A stretch of DNA of 64,000 bases, from positions 4,203,895 through 4,267,894 of the forward strand of contig CM019714.1 of the NCBI GenBank assembly GCA_009760885.1, written 5' to 3'. The number at the start of each line of letters is the position of its first letter. Positions within the stretch are counted from its first letter, which is position 1. Origin of the DNA: Achatina immaculata (taxonomy: Eukaryota > Mollusca > Gastropoda > Stylommatophora > Achatinidae). Below the pieces are notes generated by a model. The model ran no database searches and was not told the origin of the DNA. It was given only the letters and a program-made list of their open reading frames with translations. The position numbers and the translations under genes were made by a program. Positions 23,901 to 34,864 of this stretch are shown piece by piece.

Positions 23901-25163
23901 CCATACATCAGCCTTACTTAAAATTTAGACTTCTCCTTCTACTCCATACATCAGCCTTACTTAAAATTTAGACTTCTCCTTCTACTCCATACATCAGTCT
24001 TACTTAAAAATTAGACTTCTCCTTCTACTCCACACATCAGCCTTACTTAAAACTTAGACTTCTCCTTCTACTCCATACATCAGTCTTAATTAGACTTCTC
24101 CTTCTACTCCATACATCAGTCTTACTTAAAACTTAGACTTCTCCTTCTACTCCATACATCAGCCTTACTTAGACTTCTCTTCTACTCCATACATCAGTCT
24201 TACTTAGACTTCTCCTTCTACTCCACATCAGTCTTACTTAAAACTTAGACTTCTCCTTCTACTCCATACATCAGTCTTAATTAGACTTCTCCTTCTACTC
24301 CACACATCAGTCTTACTTAGACTTCTCCTTCTACTCCATACATCAGTCTTACTTAGACTTCTCCTTCTACTCCATACATCAGCCTTACTTAGACTTCTCT
24401 TCTACTCCATACATCAGTCTTACTTAGACTTCTCTTCTACTCCATACATCAGTCTTAATTAGACTTCTCTTCTACTCCATACATCAGCTTACTTAAAACT
24501 TAGACTTATCTTTCTACTTCATACATCAGTCTTAATTAGACTTCTCCTTCTACTCCACATCAGTCTTACTTAAAATTAGACTTCTCTTCTACTCCATACA
24601 TCAGTCTTACTTAGACTTCTCCTTCTACTCCATACATCAGTCTTACTTAGACTTCTCCTTCTACTCCATACATCAGTCTTACTTAGACTTCTCCTTCTAC
24701 TCCACACATCAGCCTTACTTAAAACTTAGACTTCTCCTTCTACTCCACACATCAGCCTTACTTAGACTTCTCCTTCTACTCCATACATCAGCCTTACTTA
24801 AAATTTAGACTTCTCTTCTACTCCATACATCAGTCTTAATTAGACTTCTCTTCTACTCCATACATCAGCCTTACTTAAAACTTAGACTTCTCCTTCTACT
24901 CCATACATCAGTCTTACTTAAAATTTAGACTTCTCCTTCTACTCCATACATCAGCCTTACTTAAAACTTAAAATTTAGACTTCTCCTTCTACTCCATACA
25001 TCAGCCTTACTTAAAACTTAGACTTCTCCTTCTACTCCATACATCAGTCTTACTTAAAAATTAGACTTCTCCTTCTACTCCATACATCAGTCTTACTTAA
25101 AATTTAGACTTCTCCTTCTACTCCACATCAGCCTTACTTAGACTTCTCTTCTACTCCATACAT
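20958..25163. repeat. 36/45-bp satellite, 4.2-kb array
   Basis: More than 100 units of the family seen at 14643. Units come in a 36-bp form (cttacttagacttct) and a form with nine extra bases (cttacttaaaacttagactt), plus small deletions and a ttgagttcac variant near 21000-21800. Long runs of one variant (for example 23540-23840) indicate local amplification. I see no gene in these 4.2 kb. Confidence 0.95.
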
Positions 25164-25170
25164 CAGTCTT

Positions 25171-25556
25171 AAGGATAACCATGGGCAGTCATAGGGATAA
25201 TCACAGTCAGCCATAGGGATAACCACAGGCAGTCATAGGGATAACCACAGTCAGTCATAGGGATAACCACAGTCAGTCATAGGGATAACCACAGTCAGTC
25301 ATAGGGATAACCACAGTCAGTCATAGGGATAACCACAGGCAGCCATAGGGATAACCACAGTCAGTCATAGGGATAATCACAGGTAGTCATAGGGATAACC
25401 ACAGGCAGCCATAGGGATAACCACAGTCAGCCATAGGGATAACCACAGTCAGCCATAGGGATAACCACAGTCAGCCATAGGGATAACCACAGTCAGCCAT
25501 AGGGATAACCACAGGCAGTCATAGGGATAACCACAGGCAGCCATAGGGATAACCAC
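25171..25556. repeat. 22-bp satellite
   Basis: About 17 units of atagggataaccacagtcag plus two bases. It is the left part of the segmental duplication. Confidence 0.95.
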
Positions 25557-25812
25557 TTCAACTCCTGACACACAGGGCAGGGATAAAGGAGGTGGGGCGT
25601 GGTAGGTAGTGCAGTTTTTCTGCCTACGGATCTGAAAGGCTGGTGTTTATCCTATCCTCCGTTCGGCAGACCAAACCTAGACCAAACCTAGACCAGATCT
25701 TGACCCTCTGCCAGGAAACCGAGTCTTGTCAAACTTCGATAATCTGTCAAAACAGGAACTTTACTGAAGGTTTCCTGGTGTCTTTGCCTGTGACTTTGGC
25801 GTCATAAATCTT
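25557..25812 (+). other. Unique stretch without a recognisable gene
   Basis: Contains two copies of a 12-bp repeat accaaacctaga; the paralogous stretch at 33258-33546 has about five. Nothing else is recognised. Confidence 0.5.
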
Positions 25813-26015
25813 CGTCATGATAATCTAGAGAAGAGAGTCTTGGAAGGGCACATAATGGGAAAAAGAAATAGAGGAAGACAAGGCGAAGATGGCTGCAAGA
25901 CGTTGATAATCTGCAAAGGGATGCATTAGTAGCAGGGCATCTTGCTCACAACCGAGAGCCCTACAGGAGAACTGTTAGGGAGGCCAAGTTCCCCAAGGGA
26001 CATGCACATTACTAA
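25813..26015 (+). mobile_element. LINE ORF2 C-terminal remnant, frameshifted
   Basis: Starts RHDNLEKRVLEGHIMGKRNR and ends at the HAHY-stop. Relative to 33547-33753 it lacks a few bases near 25875-25895, so the middle is out of frame. Confidence 0.7.
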
Positions 26016-26147
26016 AATCTCCATCAGTGATAGTTAGGGAGGCCAAGTTCCCCAAGGGACATGCACATTACTAAAATCTCCATCAGTGATAGTTAGGGAG
26101 GCAAAGTTCCCCAAGGGACATGCACATTACTAAAATCTCCATCAGTG
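25973..26147 (+). repeat. Three 59-bp repeats of a LINE ORF end
   Basis: A unit starting gttagggaggccaagttccc and including the stop codon of the LINE ORF occurs three times. The first belongs to the ORF and the other two are tandem copies past the stop. The third carries gaggcaaag instead of gaggccaag. Confidence 0.85.
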
Positions 26148-26216
26148 AGTCTTTTTTTTTTTTTTTCCTTTGATTTTGTTGCTTTGTCTTATTTTGTTTT
26201 TGTTTTGCTGTCGAAC

Positions 26217-27252
26217 ACACGACTTTCTAAAGAAGATGAAATAACAGCAGAAATGTTAAAAGCCATTATCAGTGACAACATGATACAACAACAAAGAATG
26301 TTTAATAAAAATCTGGAAAGAAGAAAAGGTCCCTTCTAAATAGAAACAAGGAATCATTGTTAAAATAACCCCCCCCCCCCAAACGAAAAGGCAACCTGGG
26401 TGACTGCAATCACTGGAGTGGTGTAACCTTACTATCAGCTGTGTCAAAGGTGTTTTCTAAAGTGATTCTGAACAGAATTAAGGATGTAGTGGATGTTGCT
26501 ATGAGATTGTGGCTTTTCTGATACCCGGGTTTACAAGTTTTCACTCTTTTCCCCTTGTGCCAGATAATGAAACGTACAGGTTCTCTTCGTCTGTTCTACA
26601 TCTCCATACAGAATGTCGGTGATTGAGGAGTTTGGTGGTATCAGGTTCTTCCGAAGGTCTTTCAATGCACTGCAGTCCAGCAGATGGTGTTTAACAGTTT
26701 CTTCTTCTTGTCTGTTGCAGTGCATGCAGTATGGTGTGTGGTCAGCGGTCACTCTGTGTAAGTGCTTATTAAAGGTAATGTGTCCTGTTCTCAACCTGAA
26801 AATTGTGCACTGGTCTCTATGACATAAACTGTTGATGTGGTCTCCAGGGTTAGGCTTTGGCAGGTGTGTATTTAGGGATCTTTCAGTTGGATTACTGGCC
26901 CAGCCGTCCATCCACTGCTGCTTGTAGGTGTTGTATATAATGTGTTTAGCTGTTCTCATGTTGGTGGAGATGTCGGGCTGTGACATGGTGGCTCCACTCT
27001 TTGTCAGCCTGTCAGCACATTCATTTCCTCTGATGTCTATGTATCTGTGTGCCCTGGTATCCACTGTAGGGTGGTCTTGATGTTATTGGAGGCGAGTTGG
27101 TTTATTGCACTGAGTATGTCAGTTGTAATGTGATCAGCTGACTGCAGTGAGAGAAGAACAAGGAGGATTTCGAAAAGGGAGAAGCTGCCTCGACCAGATC
27201 TTTACTCTAAGAATAATACTTGAAGAACATACTGAAAAACAGAAACCATTAA
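26217..27252 (+). mobile_element. LINE RT fragment split by an antisense insertion (copy of element 1)
   Basis: Positions 26217-26505 encode RLSKEDEITAEMLKAIISDN and, after frame breaks, VSKVFSKVILNRIKDVVDVA. The frame resumes at 27148-27252 as REEQGGFRKGRSCLDQIFTL. Between them lies the antisense RNase H fragment. At 27252 the element stops and joins unrelated DNA, while the paralog at 34865 continues through the RT core. Confidence 0.8.
26506..27147 (-). mobile_element. RNase H-bearing LINE fragment, antisense insertion
   Basis: On the minus strand the sequence begins SADHITTDILSAINQLASNN, then TLQWIPGH, a short frame break, IRGNECADRLTKSGA, IFRLRTGH and CMHCNRQEEETVKHHLLDC. This is the C-terminal half of a LINE RNase H domain followed by its Cys/His motif. 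The Asp of GNECAD corresponds to the last catalytic carboxylate; the earlier ones are missing by truncation. It is flanked by tgag on both sides (26502-26505 and 27148-27151). The stop comes after GEKSENL at 26531. Confidence 0.85.
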
Positions 27253-27465
27253 CACAAAAGGGAGAGAACACTGTTCCAAGGTCCGTCTCCATTGTCCTTG
27301 TCTGCCACGTCTTGTCTACGTCATCTGATTTGTTTGTTACATCTTCTACTCTCTCCAGTAATCTGCTTTGAGAGTTCTTCGCAACAGAACATGACGTCAT
27401 ACACAGTTAACTTCACTCACACACTCCTACACTCTTCTTGTCTTCCACTTTCTCACCTTATTTCT

Positions 27466-27502
<37 letters not shown>

Positions 27503-27849
27503 CTCGTTGACTGCCAAGGCCCAGCATGCCAAGAATACCCTCCCCTCCCCCCTCCACTCAAAGGGAACAGGAAATGGCAAAGGTTAGCTCCAGAAATAAA
27601 GATGGCGCAAGAGAAAGGTTGTAGGAGGACTGGAGATGTTTACAGGATGAAAGGAAAGTATGGACATGCGCAGTGTTTGAGGGGGAGAGTCACGTGACTT
27701 GGGGTCTCTGGGGGAGGTGAACTATAGTTTCGAGATGTCAAGAGATAGTTGATGATTTTATATCAATGGTAGAGTCTATATGATGTAGAAGGCATCGCCT
27801 TCCTGATTATATGGTAAGGTACATGTCTATATGGAGACATAGCAGTCGG
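27253..27849. repeat. Partial copy of the ~1.2-kb block
   Basis: Starts at acacaaaagggagagaacac and follows 28987-29589, including TGACGTCA (27392-27399), a TC tract (27470-27500) and the lead-in to the 34-bp satellite. Confidence 0.85.
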
Positions 27850-28399
27850 GAGATATGTATTTACATGGAGACTGAACAAGAAGGAGATAAGTGTTTATAT
27901 GCAGACTGAACAAAGGGGGAGATAGGTGTTTATATGGAGACTGAACAAAGGGGAGATAAGTGTTTATATGCAGACTGAACAAAGGGGGAGATAGGTGTTT
28001 ATATGGAGACTGAACAAAGGGGAGATAAGTGTTTATATGCAGACTGAACAAAGGGGGAGATAGGTGTTTATATGGAGACTGAACAAAGGGGAGATAAGTG
28101 TTTATATGCAGACTGAACAAAGGGGGAGATAGGTGTTTATATGGAGACTGAACAACATGGGAGATAAGTGTTTATATGGAGACTGAACAAAAGGGAAGAT
28201 AAGTGTTTATATGGAGACTGAACAAAAGGGAAGATAAGTGTTTATATGGAGACTGAACAAAAGGGAGATAAGTGTTTATATAGAGACTGAACAAAAGGGA
28301 GATAAGTGTTTATATAGAGACTGAACAAAAGGGAGATAAGTGTTTATATGGAGACTGAACAAAAGGGAGATAAGTGTTTATATAGAGACTGAACAAAAG
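27850..28399. repeat. 34-bp satellite, second array
   Basis: About 16 units. In the left half two variants, atatggagactgaac and atatgcagactgaac, alternate as a 67-bp dimer; the right half is monomeric. The array ends in gaacaaaagt and joins the ~1.2-kb block at tttgtttac. Confidence 0.95.
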
Positions 28400-28448
28400 T
28401 TTGTTTACTTTTTTCTATTATAACCAACTCGCAGTTTTTGTAAGTACT

Positions 28449-28668
<220 letters not shown>

Positions 28669-28750
28669 GAAGCAGACTTTAAATATATGCTTTTTATCAC
28701 ATCTATTTTTTTCAAGCGATCCGTCCTTCCTACTCATCCTGGCAAGTCAC

Positions 28751-28966
28751 TCATGTACACTGCTGCTCTGGCCAGCGTGCCTTCCACGTGTTCTGGCACA
28801 AGATCCTCGTGCTCAGATGTGGTGACAGCAAATGTCCAGGTTCTACGTCAGTTGATGCATGTTTTTTACCGTGAATTTCCAAGTAAAAGATGAGCAAGAT
28901 AATCACCAGAAATCTGAATCCACAGTGAGCAAGCTTGAAAATTCTGGACACCCGCCTCCTATACAT
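28751..28966 (-). CDS. Possible N-terminal exon of a membrane-anchored protein
   Basis: On the minus strand an ATG at 28966 opens 71 codons: MYRRRVSRIFKLAHCGFRF, then a hydrophobic stretch FLVIILLIFYLEIHG (about residues 20-34), then a polar tail. Basic residues before a single hydrophobic segment are the layout of a type II signal anchor, as in Golgi glycosyltransferases. I do not recognise the family, and nothing enzymatic is present. The frame is also open upstream to an ATG at 29134. A possible donor (cacg|gtaaaa, near 28868) would end the exon after the anchor. The homologous block at 15.7 kb has lost the start codon. It may be a real exon fragment or chance. Confidence 0.25.
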   Translation of the reverse strand: MYRRRVSRIFKLAHCGFRFLVIILLIFYLEIHGKKHASTDVEPGHLLSPHLSTRILCQNTWKARWPEQQCT

Positions 28967-29203
28967 CTCTGTAACAGAACCACTAACACAAAAGGGAGAG
29001 AACACTGTTCCAAGGTCCGTCTCCATTGTCCTTGTCTGCCACGTCTTGTCTACGTCATCTGATTTGTTTGTTACATCTTCTACTCTCTCCAGTAATCTGC
29101 TTTGAGAGTTCTTCGCAACAGAACATGACGTCATACACAGTTAACTTCACTCACACACTCCTACACTCTTCTTGTCTTCCACTTTCTCACCTTATTTCTT
29201 CTA

Positions 29204-29235
<32 letters not shown>

Positions 29236-29589
29236 CCCTCGTTGACTGCCAAGGCCCAGCATGCCAAGAATACCCTCCCCTCCCCCCTCCACTCAAAGGG
29301 AACAGGAAATGGCAAAGGTTAGCTCCAGAAATAAAGATGGCGCAAGAGAAAGGTTGTAGGAGGACTGGAGATGTTTACAGGATGAAAGGAAAGTATGGAC
29401 ATGCGCAGTGTTTGAGGGGGAGAGTCACGTGACTTGGGGTCTCTGGGGGAGGTGAACTATAGTTTCGAGATGTCAAGAGATAGTTGATGATTTTATATCA
29501 ATGGTAGAGTCTATATGATGTAGAAGGCATCGCCTTCCTGATTATATGGTAAGGTACATGTCTATATGGAGACATAGCAGTCGGGAGAT

Positions 29590-30446
29590 ATGTATTTACA
29601 TGGAGACTGAACAAAGGGGAGATAAGTGTTTATATGCATACTGAACAAAGGGGGAGATAGGTGTTTATATGGAGACTGAACAAAAGGGGAGATAAGTGTT
29701 TATATGCAGACTGAACAAAGGGGGAGATAGGTGTTTATATGGAGACTGAACAAAGGGAGATAAGTGTTTATATGCAGACTGAACAAAGGGGGAGATAGGT
29801 GTTTATATAGAGACTGAACAAAAGGGAAGATAAGTGTTTATATGGAGACTGAACAAAAGGGAAGATAAGTGTTTATGTTGAGACTGAACAAAGGGAGATG
29901 TAAGTGTTTATATGGAGACTGAACAAAAGGGAAGATAAGTGTTTATATGGAGACTGAACAAGAAAGAGATAAGTGTTTATATGGAGACTGAACAAGAAGG
30001 AGATAAGTGTTTATATGGAGACTGAACAAGAAGGAGATAAGTGTTTATATGGAGACTGAACAAGAAGGAGATAAGTGTTTATATAGAGACTGAACAAAAG
30101 GGAGATAAGTGTTTATATAGAGACTGAACAAAAGGGAGATAAGTGTTTATATGGAGACTGAACAAGGCGGGGATAAGTGTTTATGTTGAGACTGAACAAA
30201 GGGAGATATAAGTGTTTATATGGAGACTGAATAAAGGGAGATATAAGTGTTTATATGGAGACTGAACAAGGCGGGGATAAGTGTTTATGTTGAGACTGAA
30301 CAAAGGGAGATATAAGTGTTTATATGGAGACTGAACAAAGGGAGATATAAGTGTTTATATGGAGACTGAACAAAGGGGGAGATAGGTGTTTATGTTGAGA
30401 CTGAACAAAGGGAGATATAAGTGTTTATATGGAGACTGAACAAGGG
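29590..30446. repeat. 34-bp satellite, third array
   Basis: About 25 units with variants gaacaagaaggag, gaacaaggcggggat and tatgttgagactg. It ends near 30446 at an insertion of different DNA, and diverged units continue after 31470. Confidence 0.95.
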
Positions 30447-31387
30447 AATTTAACAATGTTTTAGTTCATTTATATTGTTCATTATTATTGTTATTATTGA
30501 ATGTTCTATTATCATCACATCTCACCTTGGTACATCACACGTCGAAGTTTCATATAAATGTCAATAGAAGATTTCTCATGAACATTTCACTGATTCATTT
30601 TAATTTGACAAATAATATCAATATGATCAATACGTATAGCTGATAACTCACTTGTAATAATAGGCATAGGCAAGATTATACACATTTCATTATTTTCATC
30701 ATAGTAGCACGAAATCTCACAAAATCACAATATCAAAATTCTCATAATTCTACAAGCAGTATTTAAGCAGCGTTCACAATATTCAGTAATACAAAAGCTC
30801 TTGGTAACAATTACTGTACGATCTCTTGCTACACTAGTTCAATCTAACTCTACTTCTCTATCTGTTATGTTCTTCTATTAGACTACTTGTTTAGGACCTT
30901 TTGGTCCTCCTCTATCAAAATCTCTCTCTGCCTCCTCCTCTATCAGAACCCCTATCTGCTCTCCGCCGGCCCTCCTTTCAGAACCCCTATCTGCTCTCCG
31001 CCCTCCTTCCTGAATCCTCCTCCCTTCTTTATATTCGTAAGTTCTGACCACGCCAAAACCGGTCGCAACTGGCGTCTTCGCTTTCTTCTCCGTCGTCTAA
31101 TTGTTACCTCCCATTAACAAGTCCACCATCTCTTTCATGTTACCTGCTTCGGGACCTAGTCCGTTCTCTGTTCAGTCGTTTGATCTACTGGTCAATTGTT
31201 CCCCCTGGGCTACTGCATGTGCGCGCGAAGTCGCACCTCTAGAACTGGACCACTCTCACGATCTATCAGATCTATCGATACGGTTTTACCTTTGATCAGG
31301 TCTTTGAAGTACCGAGTATCCGTTCCTCGCTCCTCTAACTATAACTTCTCTGCCCCCCAATACATTCTTTATTCCTGATCATGTCAC

Positions 31388-31430
<43 letters not shown>

Positions 31431-31469
31431 TATAATAACTATAATCATTACTTACAAGGCTATGCTACA
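30447..31469. mobile_element. Unidentified ~1-kb insertion in the 34-bp satellite
   Basis: Non-repetitive DNA, AT-rich at the left (30450-30840), C/T-rich with ctcctctatcaraaccccta-like repeats in the middle (30900-31020), and ending in an (ATA)n tract (31387-31430) and acttacaaggctatgctacag. Satellite on both sides shows that it was inserted. The end resembles 63205-63251. A solo LTR is possible; I find no protein-coding motif. Confidence 0.4.
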
Positions 31470-32085
31470 GGAAGACAAGCGTGTATATGGAGACCGAACA
31501 AAGGGGGAGAGATAAGTGTTTATATAGAGATTGAACAAATGGGGAGATAAATGTTTATATTGAGACTGAACAAGAAGGAGATAGGTGTTTATATAGAGAC
31601 TGAACAAGGGGAGAAAAGTGTTTACATGGAGACTGAACACGAGAGAGATAAGTGTTTATATGGAGACTGAGCAAGGGGAGGTAAGTGTTTATAATGGCAA
31701 AGGGGGATAAGTGTTTATATAGAGGCTGAACAAGGCGGGGATAAGTGTTTACATGGAGACTGAACACGAGAGAGATAAGTGTTTATATGGAGACTGAGCA
31801 AGGGGAGGTAAGTGTTTATAATGGCAAAGGGGGGATAAGTGTTTACATGGAGACTGAACAAAGGGGAAATAAGTGTTTACACTGACACTTAACACTGGCG
31901 AAATAAGTGTTTACATTGAGACTTAACATTGGGGAGATAAATGTTTATATGGAGACTGAACAAAGGGGAGGTAAATGTTTCCACTGGACTGAAGGTAAAT
32001 GTTTACACTGGAAGGGGAGGTAAATGTTTACACTGGAAGGGGAGGTAAATGTTTACACTGGAAGGGGAGGTAAATATTTACACGA
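31470..32085. repeat. 34-bp satellite, diverged fourth array
   Basis: Degenerating units of the same family. The right end turns into a shorter ~24-bp unit containing ggtaaatgtttacactggaa (31985-32080). Confidence 0.85.
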
Positions 32086-32149
32086 AGACTTGCGCTTTGA
32101 GGAAGTATATCAGTGAAAGAACAGCTTCACTCTCTTCTCCCAGTCTACA

Positions 32150-32625
32150 CAAGAGCCCAGGTACGTTGACAAACATCACGTGCACCTCCGTCATCAGTCT
32201 ACACAAAAGCCCAGTTACGGTGATATACATCACTCGCACCTCCATCATCAGTCTACAAATAATCCAGTTACGTTGACATACATCACGTACCCCTCCGTCA
32301 TCAGTCTACACAAGAATCCAGTAACGTTGACAAACATCACGTACACCTCCGTCATCAGTCTACACAAGAGTCCAGTTACGTTGACAAACATCACGTGCAC
32401 CTCCGTCATCAGTCTATACAAGAGTCGAGTTACGTTGACAAACATCACGTACACCTCCGTCATCAGTCTATACAAGAGTCCAGTTACGTTGACAAACATC
32501 ACGTACACCTCTGTCATCAGTCTATACAAGAGTCCAGTTACGTTGACAAACATCACGTACACCTCTGTCATCAGTCTATACAAGAGTCCAGTTACGTTGA
32601 CAAACATCACGTACACCTCAGTTTT
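32150..32625. repeat. 54-bp minisatellite
   Basis: Nine units containing ccagttacgttgacaaacat. The length is a multiple of three, so both strands show open repeats of 18 residues (plus strand VISLYKSPVTLTNITYTS). I regard these as passive ORFs. Confidence 0.9.
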
Positions 32626-32864
32626 ACATAAGCCTACACTTCATGATTAAACAGTGAGAGCTAGCCTACATTTCATGAGAATACATTAAGAGCTAACCTA
32701 CACTCCATGATTAAACAGTAAGAGCTAGTCTACATTCCATGATTAACGGAGTTAGCGTACACTCCATGAATAAAACAGTAAGAGCTAGCCTACGCGTCAT
32801 CCATCTGAATCCATTACTAAAAGTCTCTAAAACACATGGCGAAGCAACTACACATCTTCCCAGG
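32626..32864. repeat. ~32-38-bp degenerate repeat
   Basis: Four to five diverged units around agagctagcctacattcatg-like sequence (to about 32800), then about 65 bp of unique DNA before the 22-bp array. Confidence 0.6.
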
Positions 32865-32870
32865 CAGTCT

Positions 32871-33257
32871 TAAGGATAACCATGGGCAGTCATAGGGATA
32901 ATCACAGTCAGCCATAGGGATAACCACAGTCAGTCATAGGGATAACCACAGTCAGTCATAGGGATAACCACAGTCACTCATAGGGATAACCACAGTCAGT
33001 CATAGGGATAACCACAGTCAGTCATAGGGATAACCACAGGCAGCCATAGGGATAACCACAGTCAGTCATAGGGATAATCACAAGTAGTCATAGGGATAAC
33101 CACAGGCAGCCATAGGGATAACCACAGTTAGCCATAGGGATAACCACAGTCAGCCATAGGGATAACCACAGTCAGCCATATGGATAACCACAGTCAGCTA
33201 TAGGGATAACCACAGGCAGTCATAGGGATAACCACATGCAGTCATAGGGATAACCAC
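32871..33257. repeat. 22-bp satellite, second array
   Basis: About 17 units of the same repeat as 25171-25556, in nearly the same order of variants. Confidence 0.95.
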
Positions 33258-33546
33258 TTCAACTCCTGACACACAGGGCAGGGATAAAGGAGGTGGGGCG
33301 TGGTAGGTAGTGCAGTTTTTCTGCCTACGGATCTGAAAGGCTGGTGTTTATCCTATCCTCCTTTCGGCAGACCAAACCTAGACCAAACCTAGACCAAACC
33401 TAGACCAGACCTAGACCAAACCTAGACCAGATCTTGACCCCCTGCCAGGAAACCGAGTCTTGTCAAACTTCGATAATCTGTCAAAACAGGAACTTTACTG
33501 AAATTTTCCTGGTGTCTTTGCCTGTGACTTTGGCGTCATAAATCTT

Positions 33547-33753
33547 CGTCATGATAATCTAGAGAAGAGAGTCTTGGAAGGGCACATAATGGGAAAAAGA
33601 AATAGAGGAAGACCAAGGCGAAGATGGCTGCAAGACATCGTTGATAATCTGCAAAGGGATGCATTAGTAGCAGGGCATCTTGCTCACAACCGAGAGCCCT
33701 ACAGGAGAACTGTTAGGGAGGCCAAGTTCCCCAAGGGACATGCACATTACTAA
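33547..33753 (+). mobile_element. LINE ORF2 C-terminal remnant (open)
   Basis: A 68-codon open tail: RHDNLEKRVLEGHIMGKRNR, GRPRRRWLQDIVDNLQ, AGHLAHNREPYRR, ending at the HAHY-stop (33751-33753). It is the better preserved partner of 25813-26015 and the same family as 9172-9441. The upstream RT sequence is missing. Confidence 0.75.
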
Positions 33754-33887
33754 AATCTCCATCAGTGATAGTTAGGGAGGCCAAGTTCCCCAAGGGACAT
33801 GCACATTACTAAAATCTCCATCAGTGATAGTTAGGGAGGCAAAGTTCCCCAAGGGACATGCACATTACTAAAATCTCCATCAGTGAG
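33712..33887 (+). repeat. Three 59-bp repeats of a LINE ORF end (second set)
   Basis: Same triplication as 25973-26147, including the ggcaaag variant in the third unit, so it predates the segmental duplication. Confidence 0.85.
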
Positions 33888-34223
33888 TCTTTTTTTTTTA
33901 TTTCCTTTGATTTTGTTGCTTTGTCTTATTTTGTTTTTTGTTTTGCTGTCGAACACACGACTTTCTAAAGAAGATGAAATAACAGCAGAAATGTTAAAAG
34001 CCATTATCAGTGACAACATGATACAACAACAAAGAATGTTTAATAAAATCTGGAAAGAAGAAAAGGTCCCTTCTAAATAGAAACAAGGAATCATTGTTAA
34101 AATACCCCCCAACCTGGGTGACTGCAATCACTGGAGTGGTGTAACCTTACTATCAGCTGTGTCAAAGGTGTTTTCTAAAGTGATTCTGAACAGAATTAAG
34201 GATGTAGTGGATGTTGCTATGAG

Positions 34224-34864
34224 ATTGTGGCTTTTCTGATCCCCAGGTTTACAAGTTTTCACTCTTTTCCCCTTGTGCCAGATAATAAAACGTACAGGTT
34301 CTCTTCGTCTGTTCTACATCTCCATACAGAGTGTCGGTGATTGATGAGTTTGGTGGTATCAGGTTCTTCTGAAGATCCTTCAATGCACTGCAGTCCAGCA
34401 GATGGTGTTTAACAGTTTCTTCTTCTTGTCTGTTGCAGTGCATGCAGTATGGTGTGTAGTCAGTGGTCACTCTGTGTAAGTGCTTATTGAGGGTAATGTG
34501 TCCTGTTCTCAACCTGAAAATTATGCACTGGTCTCTATGACATAAGCTGTTGATGTGGTCTCCGGGGTTAGGCTTTGGCAGGTGTGTATTTAGGGATCTT
34601 TCAGTTGGATTACTGGCCCAGCCGTCCATCCACTGCTGCTTGTAGGTGTTGTGTATAATGTGTTAGCTGTTCTCATGTTGGTGGAGATGTGGGGCTGTGA
34701 CATGGTGGCTCCACTCTTTGTCAGTCTGTCAGCACATTCATTTCCTCTGATGTCTATGTATCTGTGTGCCCTGGTATCCACTGTAGGGTGGTCTTGATGT
34801 TATAGGAGGCGAGTTGGTTTATTGCACTGAGTATGTCAGTTGTAATGTGATCAGCTGACTGCAG
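34224..34864 (-). mobile_element. RNase H-bearing LINE fragment inserted antisense into element 1
   Basis: 641 bp flanked by tgag (34220-34223 and 34865-34868). The minus strand encodes the RNase H C-terminal half (TLQWIPGH, IRGNECADRLTKSGA) and the CMHCNRQEEETVKHHLLDC motif, with a frame break near 34660. It ends with a short 3' UTR (after GEKSENL at 34249) lacking an A-rich tail. It is homologous to 26506-27147. The precise edges suggest a 5'-truncated retrotransposition event. Confidence 0.85.

Larger units (their letters stand above)
25164..27252. repeat. ~2.1-kb segmental duplication, copy 1
   Basis: Matches 32865-34970. Order in both: 22-bp array, unique DNA, LINE C-terminal remnant, three 59-bp repeats, LINE RT start, antisense RNase H fragment, LINE continuation. 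The left boundary here shares cagtctta with the 36-bp satellite; the right boundary at about 27252 joins a different block through ccattaac. Confidence 0.9.

Noticed and set aside
25171..25556. I-SceI-like recognition sequence
   Set aside because: The unit shares only tagggataac with the 18-bp site; the second half differs. Coincidental.
31101..31378. Small Ser/Pro-rich ORFs in the unidentified insertion
   Set aside because: Short, overlapping in different frames and without similarity to any gag, pol or transposase motif.
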